This document shows positions 1 to 8,853 of a DNA stretch of 64,000 bases, piece after piece; position 1 is the first letter of the stretch, and each line of letters starts with the position of its first letter. The notes beneath the pieces were generated by a model. The model was not told the DNA's origin. It did no database searches and saw only the letters and a list, made by a program, of their open reading frames with translations. The DNA lies in NCBI RefSeq assembly GCF_019969845.1, contig NZ_JAHXYR010000010.1:186001-250000 (forward strand), read 5' to 3'. The translations under genes were made by a program, and so were the position numbers. The stretch is from Sphingobacterium sp. GVS05A (GTDB lineage Bacteria; Bacteroidota; Bacteroidia; Sphingobacteriales; Sphingobacteriaceae).

Positions 1-2050
1 ACAACAGGCGTTGTTCGTCGTGACTTTCCATATAGGAGACAAATGAAGGCTGTGACATGCCATGACTGCTGGCAAAGAGACGACCAAGGTCAGATCCGTT
101 GTTGCTATTCCAACCCATCGCAGCCTCGTTAAAGACAGCATTCATATTATTCCAGAGCAGTATGCCGGACTGCGCCAATTCCATTTCCTCCTGCTCACCA
201 CCGAGATGTTCCAAAATTACATAACAAGTCGGATCAAGGTTATGGATATGCTGTTGGTACTGCTTTAAAATCGCAACACGCGATGCATCATAGGCATTCC
301 AAGCCGACAGGTCAGTCTCCGATGTGCCCGAATTTTTCTGTGTAAAACCTTTCGAGAGATCAAAACGAAAACCATCGATCTTATATTCTTTCAACCAATA
401 GGTCAACATATCTTTTACAAAGGCCTGCGTGTAGGCACTCTCATGATTAAAATCAAATCCCACGTTAAAAGGATGTCTGGCAATGATATTGAACCAGGGA
501 TTATGGCTGGAAATGTTTGCATTTTCGGCATATAGCTGTACCATTGGCGACTGACCAAAGGCATGATTAAATACTACGTCCAGGATAACGGCAATGCCAT
601 TTTCGTGGCAGGCATCGATATAAGCCTTAAAGTCATTCTTCGATCCATAGTACTTATCCAGCGCCCGATGAAAAGAGGGGTTATAGCCCCAGGTCGAATT
701 GCCCTCAGACTCTTGAACAGGCATCAGTTCAACTGCATTGACCCCTAAGCGTTTTAGGTAGGACAACGAATCCTTAAGCGTTGCATACTGATGTTGCTTG
801 ACAAAATCACGTACCAGGAGTTCATAAATCAGCAGATCCCCAGCGGCAGGTTTAACAAAAGAGCTTACCTTCCAGGGATAAGGTTTCGCAGTAAGGTCAA
901 GTACCGCAACGATTCCACGTCCCCCCTGTGGATACGAGGGCAGATTGGCGATTTTAGTTCCTAATGCAGGATCGTTTTGCGGGTCGAGAACCAATTCGGC
1001 ATAGGGATCGGCTATATATTGCTGACCATCGATCAGAAATTGATAGGTATATGGTTTTGTAAAGTCCAGATCCGACAGGGTTATCCACCATGTTTTTCCA
1101 TCCGGTGTCTGGCTCATCGCATATGCCGAGGTTGCCTTATAGCTGTTAAAATCGCCTAATAGGTATACATTCTTTTTTAAGGGTGCGGTAAGCGCAAAAC
1201 TCACCTGCTTTTTTGTTCGGTCAATTGTAATACCATTCGGATTGATTCCGGCTGGCAATGCAGCGATTGCAGGTTTGGCCTGTACCAATAATTGCATTTT
1301 ACTGCTCACAACCTTACCATTACTTTGGAGCCGGGCTTCAATTTCATGCATGCCATCGATTTGCAGGCTTAGCTTTTTCTCTAGCAAAGACACGTTGTTT
1401 TCTAGGGCAATTTGCACGCCGTTATCCCATAAGGTCATTGTCCCGGGCTGACTACCTTGCACTTTGAGCGTTAACAGATCGCCGACATTATAGTTATCTT
1501 CTGCCAACAATGGGCTCGTGGGTTGCGCCACCGGAGAAAGAAAGCGGATAGCGCCATGCTCCCCGGCCAGTGGCAGAAATAAATCCGAACCATCGCGGTT
1601 GCGTTGCACCAACGATCCATCCGCATTACGTACCAGGAGCGCGATCTGACCAAAAGCAGTGCCGTTGTTGAGCTTAAAAAATGTTGCCGGATTCAATGTG
1701 AATCGATATCTACCAGCCGAAACAAACTGCAGTTTATAGGTATTATCGTTCTTATTCCAATCGGTCAGCACATGTTGCCAGTCTCCCCCGGTGGTAGCAA
1801 TCAATCCGGCATGCATGTAAAGATCGGCAGCACTTGCTTTTAAGGCTCCGTTACCTTTCGAAAAATCAAATTGCAGTGTAATTTCCTTATCCCAAAAGAT
1901 AAAGGGCGAAGAAGCATATACCAAACCAGTAGCATCCAGCTCGGTGATAGGCGGTTGTTCTGGATCAACGATATCCTTTTTGTTGGCGCAAGAAGACAAC
2001 AGGATGAGTATCCAAAGACACCCGAGGTAATGAATTATATGCTTGCCCAT
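1..2050 (-). CDS. GH13 alpha-amylase family lipoprotein (3' end outside window)
   Basis: The frame is open from an ATG at 2050 to the window edge (683 codons seen), so the C-terminus is missing. The N-terminus is a lipoprotein signal peptide with lipobox LLSSC (Cys21). Residues about 40-270 read as beta-sandwich starch-binding modules of the CBM48/early-set type, including a GDFNSY motif. The GH13 barrel follows, with region I DVVFNH, region II GFRFDLSKG (nucleophile Asp), region III LEHLGGE (acid/base Glu) and region IV ESHDE at the very edge. By family this is an endo-acting alpha-glucan hydrolase; the lipoprotein anchor suggests a SusG-like surface amylase or pullulanase. Two LacI-type operators lie just upstream and the LacI gene comes before them, which fits maltose or starch control. 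The exact substrate cannot be fixed without the C-terminus. Confidence 0.9.
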   Translation of the reverse strand, partial: MGKHIIHYLGCLWILILLSSCANKKDIVDPEQPPITELDATGLVYASSPFIFWDKEITLQFDFSKGNGALKASAADLYMHAGLIATTGGDWQHVLTDWNKNDNTYKLQFVSAGRYRFTLNPATFFKLNNGTAFGQIALLVRNADGSLVQRNRDGSDLFLPLAGEHGAIRFLSPVAQPTSPLLAEDNYNVGDLLTLKVQGSQPGTMTLWDNGVQIALENNVSLLEKKLSLQIDGMHEIEARLQSNGKVVSSKMQLLVQAKPAIAALPAGINPNGITIDRTKKQVSFALTAPLKKNVYLLGDFNSYKATSAYAMSQTPDGKTWWITLSDLDFTKPYTYQFLIDGQQYIADPYAELVLDPQNDPALGTKIANLPSYPQGGRGIVAVLDLTAKPYPWKVSSFVKPAAGDLLIYELLVRDFVKQHQYATLKDSLSYLKRLGVNAVELMPVQESEGNSTWGYNPSFHRALDKYYGSKNDFKAYIDACHENGIAVILDVVFNHAFGQSPMVQLYAENANISSHNPWFNIIARHPFNVGFDFNHESAYTQAFVKDMLTYWLKEYKIDGFRFDLSKGFTQKNSGTSETDLSAWNAYDASRVAILKQYQQHIHNLDPTCYVILEHLGGEQEEMELAQSGILLWNNMNAVFNEAAMGWNSNNGSDLGRLFASSHGMSQPSFVSYMESHDEQRLL

Positions 2051-2078
2051 CGATAATTAGCTTTGCTTGGTTTGTTTT

Positions 2079-2090
2079 GGGAACGTTCCC
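2079..2090. promoter_or_regulatory. LacI-family operator 1 (GGGAACGTTCCC)
   Basis: This is a perfect 12-bp palindrome, 28 bp upstream of the GH13 start codon. The central CG and symmetric half-sites are typical of LacI/GalR-family operators, and a LacI-family gene is the next gene upstream. A second copy with the same half-sites lies at 2178-2191. That the neighbouring LacI protein binds here is an inference. Confidence 0.7.
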
Positions 2091-2177
2091 GAAACTAAGG
2101 AAAAAAGAAATCGCCAGTTGCGATTTGCCTATTAGTTCCCTTCCAATGTTTTACAAAAATTGATTATTTAAATTCTT

Positions 2178-2191
2178 CGGGAATGTTCCCG
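2178..2191. promoter_or_regulatory. LacI-family operator 2 (CGGGAATGTTCCCG)
   Basis: This near-perfect palindrome shares the GGGAA/TTCCC half-sites of operator 1 and differs only at the centre. The two centres are about 100 bp apart, a spacing compatible with looping or with control of both the amylase promoter and the 3' side of the regulator gene. Confidence 0.65.
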
Positions 2192-2242
2192 GAGTGAATC
2201 AAAGCTAAGTATTGGGTATATTAAAAACAAATATTTTTTTAC

Positions 2243-3253
2243 TTATTTCTGGCTGGATTCTTGAAAAATAAGCTGGGAATCAAGATAAACCGAATTAGCA
2301 AACTTTTCATTATCGGGGTCATCCATCTTCTCCAACAGTAGTTTTGTCACTAATTCTCCCATTTCGAACGCGGGCTGTTTGACGACACTGAGAGCCGGAT
2401 CGATTAGGTCCGCAATATCGAGACAAGAAAAACAGATTATTTTCAGCTGTTCCGGAATCCGTATATTTAATTGCTTTGCAACCCGGATACTCGAGATTGC
2501 CAAACGTTCGACAGCAGCAAATATAGCATCGGGTTTTTCCGTTTCGATGAGCTTTGCGATATCCTTCATATTCTGTTCGGCATCGTTGACGGTATCGAGG
2601 ATCAATTTGGGATCAATACGTAGTCCAGCTTCAGTTAGGGCTTTCTCGTAGCCTTCCTTACGCACTTTACCAATAGATATATGGGGATTTATTGCTAGGT
2701 ATGCTATTCTTTTGCAGTCGTTTTCAATCAGATGTTTCGTCGCCTCATAAGCCGAATCCTGGTCATTTCCCGTGATATACCCCCCCTTCCAATCGTCATA
2801 GGTCCGATCAAAAAACATGACCGGAATCCCCCGTTCTTCGAGCAATTGGATGTGGGAATGATCTTTCCCCTCCCCTGATGCCGAGATAATAACCCCATCC
2901 ACGCGACCATTGACCAAGGAACGGACAATCGATGCTTCATTTTGTACCTGATGATCCGTCACATAGATCAAGGTATGATACCCTTTTGACCTCGCCACAG
3001 CTTCGATACCCTTAATGGCCTGGGAGAAAAACTTATTTCCAAATTCGGGAATGATGATTGCAATTGTCAGGCTTTTATTCGCTTTAAGGCTGCTGGCATA
3101 TACGTTGGGTGAAAAGCCGATTTCTTCAGCCATTGCCAGGATACGGGCCTTGGTTGCGGGATTGATGTCCACATTGTCCCGAAATGCACGGGAAACGGTT
3201 GATTTTGATAAACCTAGTTTTTTGGCCAGATCAACGATTGTTAATTGAGACAT
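2243..3253 (-). CDS. LacI/GalR-family transcriptional regulator
   Basis: The protein has 336 residues, the normal LacI-family length. The N-terminal helix-turn-helix (IVDLAKKLGLSKSTVSRAF, about residues 5-23) and hinge helix are clear. A type I periplasmic-binding-protein fold follows, with typical stretches LTIAIIIPEFGN, GVIISASG and DGVI-like strands. An upstream in-frame start would add 19 residues before the HTH; the ATG at 3253 was chosen because it places MSQLTIVDLA at the N-terminus as in the family. It lies directly upstream of the GH13 gene on the same strand, separated by two GGGAA-TTCCC palindromes, so it is probably a maltose/starch-responsive regulator of that locus. The effector is not known. 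Confidence 0.93.
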   Translation of the reverse strand: MSQLTIVDLAKKLGLSKSTVSRAFRDNVDINPATKARILAMAEEIGFSPNVYASSLKANKSLTIAIIIPEFGNKFFSQAIKGIEAVARSKGYHTLIYVTDHQVQNEASIVRSLVNGRVDGVIISASGEGKDHSHIQLLEERGIPVMFFDRTYDDWKGGYITGNDQDSAYEATKHLIENDCKRIAYLAINPHISIGKVRKEGYEKALTEAGLRIDPKLILDTVNDAEQNMKDIAKLIETEKPDAIFAAVERLAISSIRVAKQLNIRIPEQLKIICFSCLDIADLIDPALSVVKQPAFEMGELVTKLLLEKMDDPDNEKFANSVYLDSQLIFQESSQK

Positions 3254-3452
3254 AGTGGTAGTTCCCTCTGCTGTTAAGCGCTTAATAATTGCGTTATGCA
3301 AATAAAGCAATTATCTTTCCAGAATAACAAATTTTCTTTTCCAGTTTCCTTACTTTGTTGATTATAATACGCCCCATCTTTTTTCCATGCAGCCATTTCT
3401 GGTATATTAGGCGTATTTTTTCCAGATAAGCTGATAGGAAAAGACAAAACAG

Positions 3453-3477
3453 CCCCGACAAGATATATTTGCCGGGG
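3453..3477 (-). terminator. Probable terminator after the GH29 gene
   Basis: CCCCGACAA pairs with TTGCCGGGG around a short AT-rich loop, with one A-C mismatch. On the minus strand the stem is followed by a T-rich run (CTGTTTTGTCTTTT). It starts about 55 bp after the GH29 stop codon. Confidence 0.6.
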
Positions 3478-3532
3478 TTGCTCTGGCTCAACTGTTAAAA
3501 ACAACCGGCACAATTGTACTTATTCAAGTAAC

Positions 3533-5371
3533 TTATTCCTGAACCGGCACCAACGTAAGCGATGCAATCTCTGGTAACATATCACCTTCAATTGCCGCTG
3601 CCTCTAACGTAACCCTGGTACTTGGCTCGCCGATAACCTGCTGCGAAACTTCTACCGTACCCAGTTCCATCTCTTTAAATCTTGTTCCATTTTCTGCAGC
3701 AAAAGCAAATGGAAGCTGCTGTCCAAGTGCCGAAAGTATCACCTTACCTTTATGTTTTGCATTTGGCAAATAACTAATCAATACACGGTATTTACCTGGT
3801 TTTTGGATTTTGATGTCCCAATAGATCCGGTCATTGCTATCTTTCCATTGTCCGATGGCATTTGGACGATTGGGATCATGGGTCGACGCACCGATAATTT
3901 TAAGTCCTTTTCCATCTAGCAATTTTGCGTTATTTGCATTCATCACAATACGTCCATCCGCCTGAGTCTGCGTCAGATTTTCCTCCACATCCGGTTTACC
4001 CTGAATTTTGACAACAATTACTTTCGGTCCTTTTTCAATGTCGAAAACATCAACCGGAATCACGGGTCTTCCCTTATCTACCGCAACCTTTAGCTTGGTT
4101 TTAGGGCTTGCCATCGCATAGGCGACAGTGACTTTGTTTTTGATCGGTAGATCAATTTTTCCGCTGGCAGGTCGATCAAATATATGTAAATACAATATAC
4201 CTGCCTTTTGCGTACAATAGCCCCAGTCCAATGCCTGAAAAGGACTTGCTGTGGTACCGTAAATCGCCTCCTTATTGACCTGCATCCAATCACCTATACG
4301 CTCCATAATTTTAATCGCTGGTGCGGGAATCGCTCCATCCCCATCCGGTCCTACATTGAGCAGAAAATTACCACCTTTGCTTACCGTTTCCACAAATAAT
4401 TGCATGATTTTAGGAAAGCTCTTCCAATTTTGATCATGAGCACTATAGCCATAACTTTCGTTCATGGTATGGCTGACTTCCCAATCCATGCCCGGAAGTC
4501 CTGTTGGTGGAATATATTTTTCAGGGGTTCCAATATCACCATTTTTGTTTTCTAACCCATCCCAAAACCGATTGTTGATAATGATATTGGGCTGCCATTT
4601 GATCAGATCTGTCAACATGCGTTTTGTTCCCCAAGCCTCACCTTGGTGCTGTTTGCTGCTAAAGTCAGGCCAGAGCATATCCAATGGGCCGTAATTCTGC
4701 GCAAGTTCTTTAACCTGTCCATAGAGGTATTCCTTATAGCGGTTATGGTCAGGCTGGTGGTTATCGGGATTCGGATTTAAATTAAAAGCCTCATAGGAAT
4801 CTGGATGCTGCCAGTCGAGCAATGAATAATAAGCACCTACTTTCAATCCTTCCTGACGAAATGCAGTCATGATCTCTTTATATAAATCCCGGCCTTTGGG
4901 GGATAAGTTGGCACTTCCTGTAATGTCATTTTTTAAGGCGTACGGCTGCTGGCTATTAAATAGGCTAAAACCTTCATGATGTCTGGAAGTCAATACCATA
5001 TATTTCATTCCTGCTTTTTTAGCCAGACGTGCCCAGGCTTTAGGTTCAAACGAACGTAAGGTGAACTTTGGTTTCAGCACGGCAGCGTACTGCTTGCTGG
5101 GGATTTTCCCCCAGGTCTGGATCCATTCAGCGTAATGTTGCGGATATTGCTTTCCCTCAAAACTACCTCCAGCGGCACTGTACAGTCCCCAGTGGATAAA
5201 AAGACCAAAACGTGCCTCTCTAAACCATTCCATCCGTTTATTCTGGCTTTCGGTCCATCCGGGCACACCTTCATAAGGTATTGATTTTGTCTGGGCAAAT
5301 GATCCCTCGGTCATACACAAAAGCATTCCCACTACCGCTGCGCATTTCCATTTAAAAAAATTAAGTGTCAT
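3533..5371 (-). CDS. GH29 alpha-L-fucosidase, exported
   Basis: The protein has 612 residues and a signal peptide ending about SFA-Q (residue 26). GH29 hallmarks are MEWFREARFGLFIHWG (about 47-62), SRHHEGF (129-135) and LDMLWPDFS, whose Asp236 is the expected nucleophile. About residues 390-610 form C-terminal beta-sandwich domains. The enzyme is predicted to release terminal alpha-L-fucose by a retaining mechanism in the periplasm or outside the cell. It is separated from the levan locus upstream by a strong hairpin (5576-5622) and has its own leader, so it is probably not part of that operon. Linkage specificity cannot be read from the sequence. A second GH29 of different length lies at 34618. 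Confidence 0.92.
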   Translation of the reverse strand: MTLNFFKWKCAAVVGMLLCMTEGSFAQTKSIPYEGVPGWTESQNKRMEWFREARFGLFIHWGLYSAAGGSFEGKQYPQHYAEWIQTWGKIPSKQYAAVLKPKFTLRSFEPKAWARLAKKAGMKYMVLTSRHHEGFSLFNSQQPYALKNDITGSANLSPKGRDLYKEIMTAFRQEGLKVGAYYSLLDWQHPDSYEAFNLNPNPDNHQPDHNRYKEYLYGQVKELAQNYGPLDMLWPDFSSKQHQGEAWGTKRMLTDLIKWQPNIIINNRFWDGLENKNGDIGTPEKYIPPTGLPGMDWEVSHTMNESYGYSAHDQNWKSFPKIMQLFVETVSKGGNFLLNVGPDGDGAIPAPAIKIMERIGDWMQVNKEAIYGTTASPFQALDWGYCTQKAGILYLHIFDRPASGKIDLPIKNKVTVAYAMASPKTKLKVAVDKGRPVIPVDVFDIEKGPKVIVVKIQGKPDVEENLTQTQADGRIVMNANNAKLLDGKGLKIIGASTHDPNRPNAIGQWKDSNDRIYWDIKIQKPGKYRVLISYLPNAKHKGKVILSALGQQLPFAFAAENGTRFKEMELGTVEVSQQVIGEPSTRVTLEAAAIEGDMLPEIASLTLVPVQE

Positions 5372-5575
5372 TATTATATTGTGTTATACATAAAAGTTCA
5401 TCGCAAAAGAGCCTTCGCTAAAAAGTAAATTGGCGTTACAAATTAGGTCTAGTAATTGTCATCCCGCAAAACAACTGTTAAATATATCAAATCGAAGCTA
5501 GTCTTTAAAATTATTCTAGCTAATCAGGTATTTATTTTACAATGTGATAGTAACCTGATTGTGATCAGCTTAGGG

Positions 5576-5622
5576 CATAAAACAAACGGGCCTTTTAAAG
5601 AAAAAGGCCCGTTTGTTTTATG
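5576..5622 (-). terminator. Strong hairpin terminator ending the levan operon
   Basis: The two 21-nt arms (5576-5596 and 5602-5622) pair perfectly around a 5-nt loop; the stem core is ACGGGCCTTTT/AAAAGGCCCGT. It begins 10 bp after the GH32 stop codon. It marks the 3' end of the transporter-to-GH32 operon and separates it from the GH29 gene. Confidence 0.85.
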
Positions 5623-5632
5623 TGTAAATGGT

Positions 5633-7141
5633 TTATTTGTCCCTGAATGTGGCAATGTTTACATCTCGAAATACTAAGTTATTATCGCCCACAATACGTA
5701 TCCGAGTCATTGGTTCCTCCGGAAAAAACAAGCTGGTCATTGCGGTTAATCCATTATCAGCAAAGAGCTCTACGGAACTGACATCAATATATAGGCTTAA
5801 TGATAATGATTCGCTATTGGATAGTCGCCCCGCTATGCTTCTTTTTGGGAAATCTGCATTGAAAGCAATTTCCCCAGATTTTGAACGATCAATATAATAG
5901 GCGTCCTGATCTTTGTCATAACCAACAACCAACTTATTTCCAACAGCATTAGACAAAATAAGTTTAAAATTCTGTACTTTTAGCTTATTGATCTCCAATC
6001 GAAATGCTTGTGGCAGCTGCTCTTGCACCGTTAGCTCTTTTGATTGATTTGCCTGATATTTTTTTACAGACTGAAATGCTTTAGCCACCTCGGGTGCTGC
6101 TGTGCTGCCTACATAATATTTTTGATCTACTTTTTGCAAAGCTAATTCACGTGGGATTGTTGAAGATGAGCGCCAGCGCGTCGTTGGTACCACATTGGCA
6201 TATTGCCAGTTGCTCATCCAACCGATCATCAGGTGCCGTTCTCCTAAATTGCTCCAGGTTACACCAGCGTAGTTATCCGGCCCCCAATCTAACCATTTGA
6301 CTGATGTATCTGCGGGCTGAAATTGATGTCCATCGAAATCACCTACAAAATATTGTGTTACCGAACCACCATTGGGGCCTCCCGGATTGATGCTGACCAA
6401 TAATACCCATTTGGTTTCACCGTTATATTTCATTGGAATCAGGTCAGGACATTCCCAGACTCCACCATGTGCTCCCACTTCCTTACCAAATTCACTCTCC
6501 TTTTTCCACTCTTTTAAGTCTTTGGATGAATAAAAGGTGATGCAATCTTTGGTCGCTAAAGTCATAATCCAGCTTTTTGTTTTTTCGAACCACATCACCT
6601 TTGGATCCCGAAAATCCCAGATTCCTGGATTTGGCAATACTGGGTTACCTTTATATTTGGTCCAGGTTGCTCCCTGATCCAGGCTATAGGCCAAACTCTG
6701 ATTTTGGTGCAGACCTGTTTTTCGGTCTTCCTCCTGATGGTTGTGATGCGTAAAAATAGCGACCATAGCCCCTTTTCCAAACCCAGCGGTATTATTCTTA
6801 TCAATCACTGCACTTCCCGAAAAGATCGTCCCCAAACTATCGGGATACAAAGCAATTTTTTGTTCGTCCCAATGAATCAGATCCCTACTAATAGCATGTC
6901 CCCAGTGCATGGGACCCCAAACAGATTTTTCGGGGTTATGCTGAAAAAAGAGATGGTAATTTCCATTAAGATACACCATTCCATTGGGATCATTCATCCA
7001 GCCCTGCTTGGGGGTAAAATGGTAGATCGGCCGGTATTTTTCAACAGGCTCATTTATGTCTCGCTGTCCTACTTGAGCAAAAGCCGAACTCAACAAACTC
7101 GCAAAGAGCATGATGGTTCCATATTTCTTTATTCTATTCAT
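5633..7141 (-). CDS. GH32 fructan hydrolase (exo-levanase/fructanase type), exported
   Basis: The protein has 502 residues with a signal peptide ending SAFA-Q (about residue 23) and no lipobox, so it is probably periplasmic. All three GH32 acidic motifs are present: WMNDPNG (48-54, nucleophile Asp51), FRDP (177-180, transition-state stabiliser) and WECPD (229-233, acid/base Glu230). A C-terminal beta-sandwich fills about residues 350-502. In known Bacteroidota fructan loci the periplasmic GH32 releases fructose from imported oligosaccharides; that role is inferred here from position. It is the last gene of the operon, 64 bp after the GH32 lipoprotein, and is followed at once by a strong terminator. 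Levan versus inulin preference cannot be decided from sequence alone. Confidence 0.93.
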   Translation of the reverse strand: MNRIKKYGTIMLFASLLSSAFAQVGQRDINEPVEKYRPIYHFTPKQGWMNDPNGMVYLNGNYHLFFQHNPEKSVWGPMHWGHAISRDLIHWDEQKIALYPDSLGTIFSGSAVIDKNNTAGFGKGAMVAIFTHHNHQEEDRKTGLHQNQSLAYSLDQGATWTKYKGNPVLPNPGIWDFRDPKVMWFEKTKSWIMTLATKDCITFYSSKDLKEWKKESEFGKEVGAHGGVWECPDLIPMKYNGETKWVLLVSINPGGPNGGSVTQYFVGDFDGHQFQPADTSVKWLDWGPDNYAGVTWSNLGERHLMIGWMSNWQYANVVPTTRWRSSSTIPRELALQKVDQKYYVGSTAAPEVAKAFQSVKKYQANQSKELTVQEQLPQAFRLEINKLKVQNFKLILSNAVGNKLVVGYDKDQDAYYIDRSKSGEIAFNADFPKRSIAGRLSNSESLSLSLYIDVSSVELFADNGLTAMTSLFFPEEPMTRIRIVGDNNLVFRDVNIATFRDK

Positions 7142-7205
7142 ATCTTATTAAGTTTTATATCACATTATCCTCACCGTGCCTTAGCCAATAAAATAGCTAA
7201 AATTC

Positions 7206-8810
7206 TTATGATTTCTCGACTTTCATTGTATTGACTTTTATCGTACCCTGATCGGCATAAATGGACCAGGGGTTCCGATCCATTTTATAGATCCGATTGG
7301 TAAAAGCGACGTTATTATTTACGTAAACCACACAGATCGATTTCTCGATTACAATTTTCACATCAAAGACCTTATTGGCGGGGACAATCAACGGCGTAAA
7401 ATTAAGTTCTGTTTTACCGGCTATTCCACCGAGACCCGTTTCACGATTCATAAATAATGCAGGCATACCCCAACGGTTTGAAGACGTCAGATCAAAGGCA
7501 ATACTATACAGCTCCGAAGGATCGTCACAGGCACCAAAAGAGAAACCGAAATAATCTGATTGCGAAGCATCTATGGTCAGCGACATTTTAACGCTAGCAG
7601 TATTGCGGTTGAATCTTGCATAACTTCTGGCGCCAGACTGTGCAGTAATACTATATGTTTTATTATTTTCGGAAACATTTCCAACGGCATTCAGCTTTTC
7701 AAAAGCCAGTTCTTTATTAAACTTATTGTTTATTGCAGCAGGAATGGTTGGATATAATCTCCCCGTCGGTCCCTGAACTAATTTATGCGAGATTAAACTT
7801 CCTGACCAAGGTAATTCATTGTTGCTGTTCACCGTCTGACCTGTTGAACACCAACCTGAAAGATAGCGTGTCGTTCCATCCGTAGCCGTCTTTCCAGCAT
7901 ACAGAAATAAACCATCGAAAGTTTCATGATGACCATCTGCATCACGACAGATCCTCCAGGGACCATCCGGCGAATCAGCAATTCGATAAAAAGTCTTCCT
8001 GTGCTCATCCCTATTAATCCGTGAAAATGTTAAATACCATTTACTGCCCATTTTAAAGATATCGGGACATTCCAATATTTCAGCATCCGTTTCAATCTCA
8101 TGTTTACCCACTGCGGGTGCTGCAGTCGCTAACAGAGGATCTATAATAGACCAGCTGTTCAGATCTGTGGATACATACCGTGCTATCGCCCCTTTGCCAT
8201 CCTTACGGGTCGTGACCAGCATCACATAACTACCGCGACTTTCGTCCCAGTATACATGTGGATCCCGAAAATTATTCTGATCATAGCCTACACTGGCCTG
8301 TATTGTCCCACCAGGCTGTTTCATCCAGTTCAGCAAGTCTGCCGATGTTGCGACCATCACTTTTTCAGCCGGATTCAGGTTACCGTTATGACCAGTATAA
8401 AAACAGTAATAGGTCTGACCTCTCTTCATAAAACTGCCTGTTCCAATCCATTCATCCTGACTTCCGCCAGCACCGGCGGGCAATATTTCCGTAAAGCCTT
8501 CAAATGTTGCATAATCGCTGGTTTTGGTAACATAGATCGGGTGGCGATTTGCATTTTCGTAGAGATAGAACAAATAGTACTTTTTGTCATCGACATTATA
8601 ATAAGGCATTGGATCACCGACAAACCCTTGCTGCGGCTTATAAAAAGTCTGAAACAGACCTGTCTCCTGTACCATGGTACAGGAGGTGGATCGGTCTACT
8701 GAAGCAGGGTCATCAGGTTTGTCGACAGGCAGGGTCTGATCCCCACTTTTACAGCTCGTCAGCAAGGCTATAAAGCATAGTGCTGGAAATAAATACAAGT
8801 TAGTTTTCAT
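7206..8810 (-). CDS. GH32-type surface lipoprotein with atypical first motif
   Basis: The protein has 534 residues with lipobox LLTSC (Cys20). The five-bladed propeller motifs are recognisable but divergent. The first reads GFVGDPMPYY (about 62-71, Asp66) instead of WMNDPNG; the others are FRDP (181-184) and ECPD (247-250, Glu247). About 200 C-terminal residues form a beta-sandwich of the type annotated DUF4975 in some Bacteroidota GH32 proteins; that assignment is from memory of the family. As the lipid-anchored GH32 of the locus it may be the surface endo-acting enzyme that cuts polymer before SusCD import, the role BT1760 has in B. thetaiotaomicron. It sits 43 bp after the SusE-position gene. 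Endo activity is inferred from location only. Confidence 0.83.
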   Translation of the reverse strand: MKTNLYLFPALCFIALLTSCKSGDQTLPVDKPDDPASVDRSTSCTMVQETGLFQTFYKPQQGFVGDPMPYYNVDDKKYYLFYLYENANRHPIYVTKTSDYATFEGFTEILPAGAGGSQDEWIGTGSFMKRGQTYYCFYTGHNGNLNPAEKVMVATSADLLNWMKQPGGTIQASVGYDQNNFRDPHVYWDESRGSYVMLVTTRKDGKGAIARYVSTDLNSWSIIDPLLATAAPAVGKHEIETDAEILECPDIFKMGSKWYLTFSRINRDEHRKTFYRIADSPDGPWRICRDADGHHETFDGLFLYAGKTATDGTTRYLSGWCSTGQTVNSNNELPWSGSLISHKLVQGPTGRLYPTIPAAINNKFNKELAFEKLNAVGNVSENNKTYSITAQSGARSYARFNRNTASVKMSLTIDASQSDYFGFSFGACDDPSELYSIAFDLTSSNRWGMPALFMNRETGLGGIAGKTELNFTPLIVPANKVFDVKIVIEKSICVVYVNNNVAFTNRIYKMDRNPWSIYADQGTIKVNTMKVEKS

Positions 8811-8853
8811 TTAAAATCTCCTAATAAAACCATATTCCAATTATTTACTCCGG

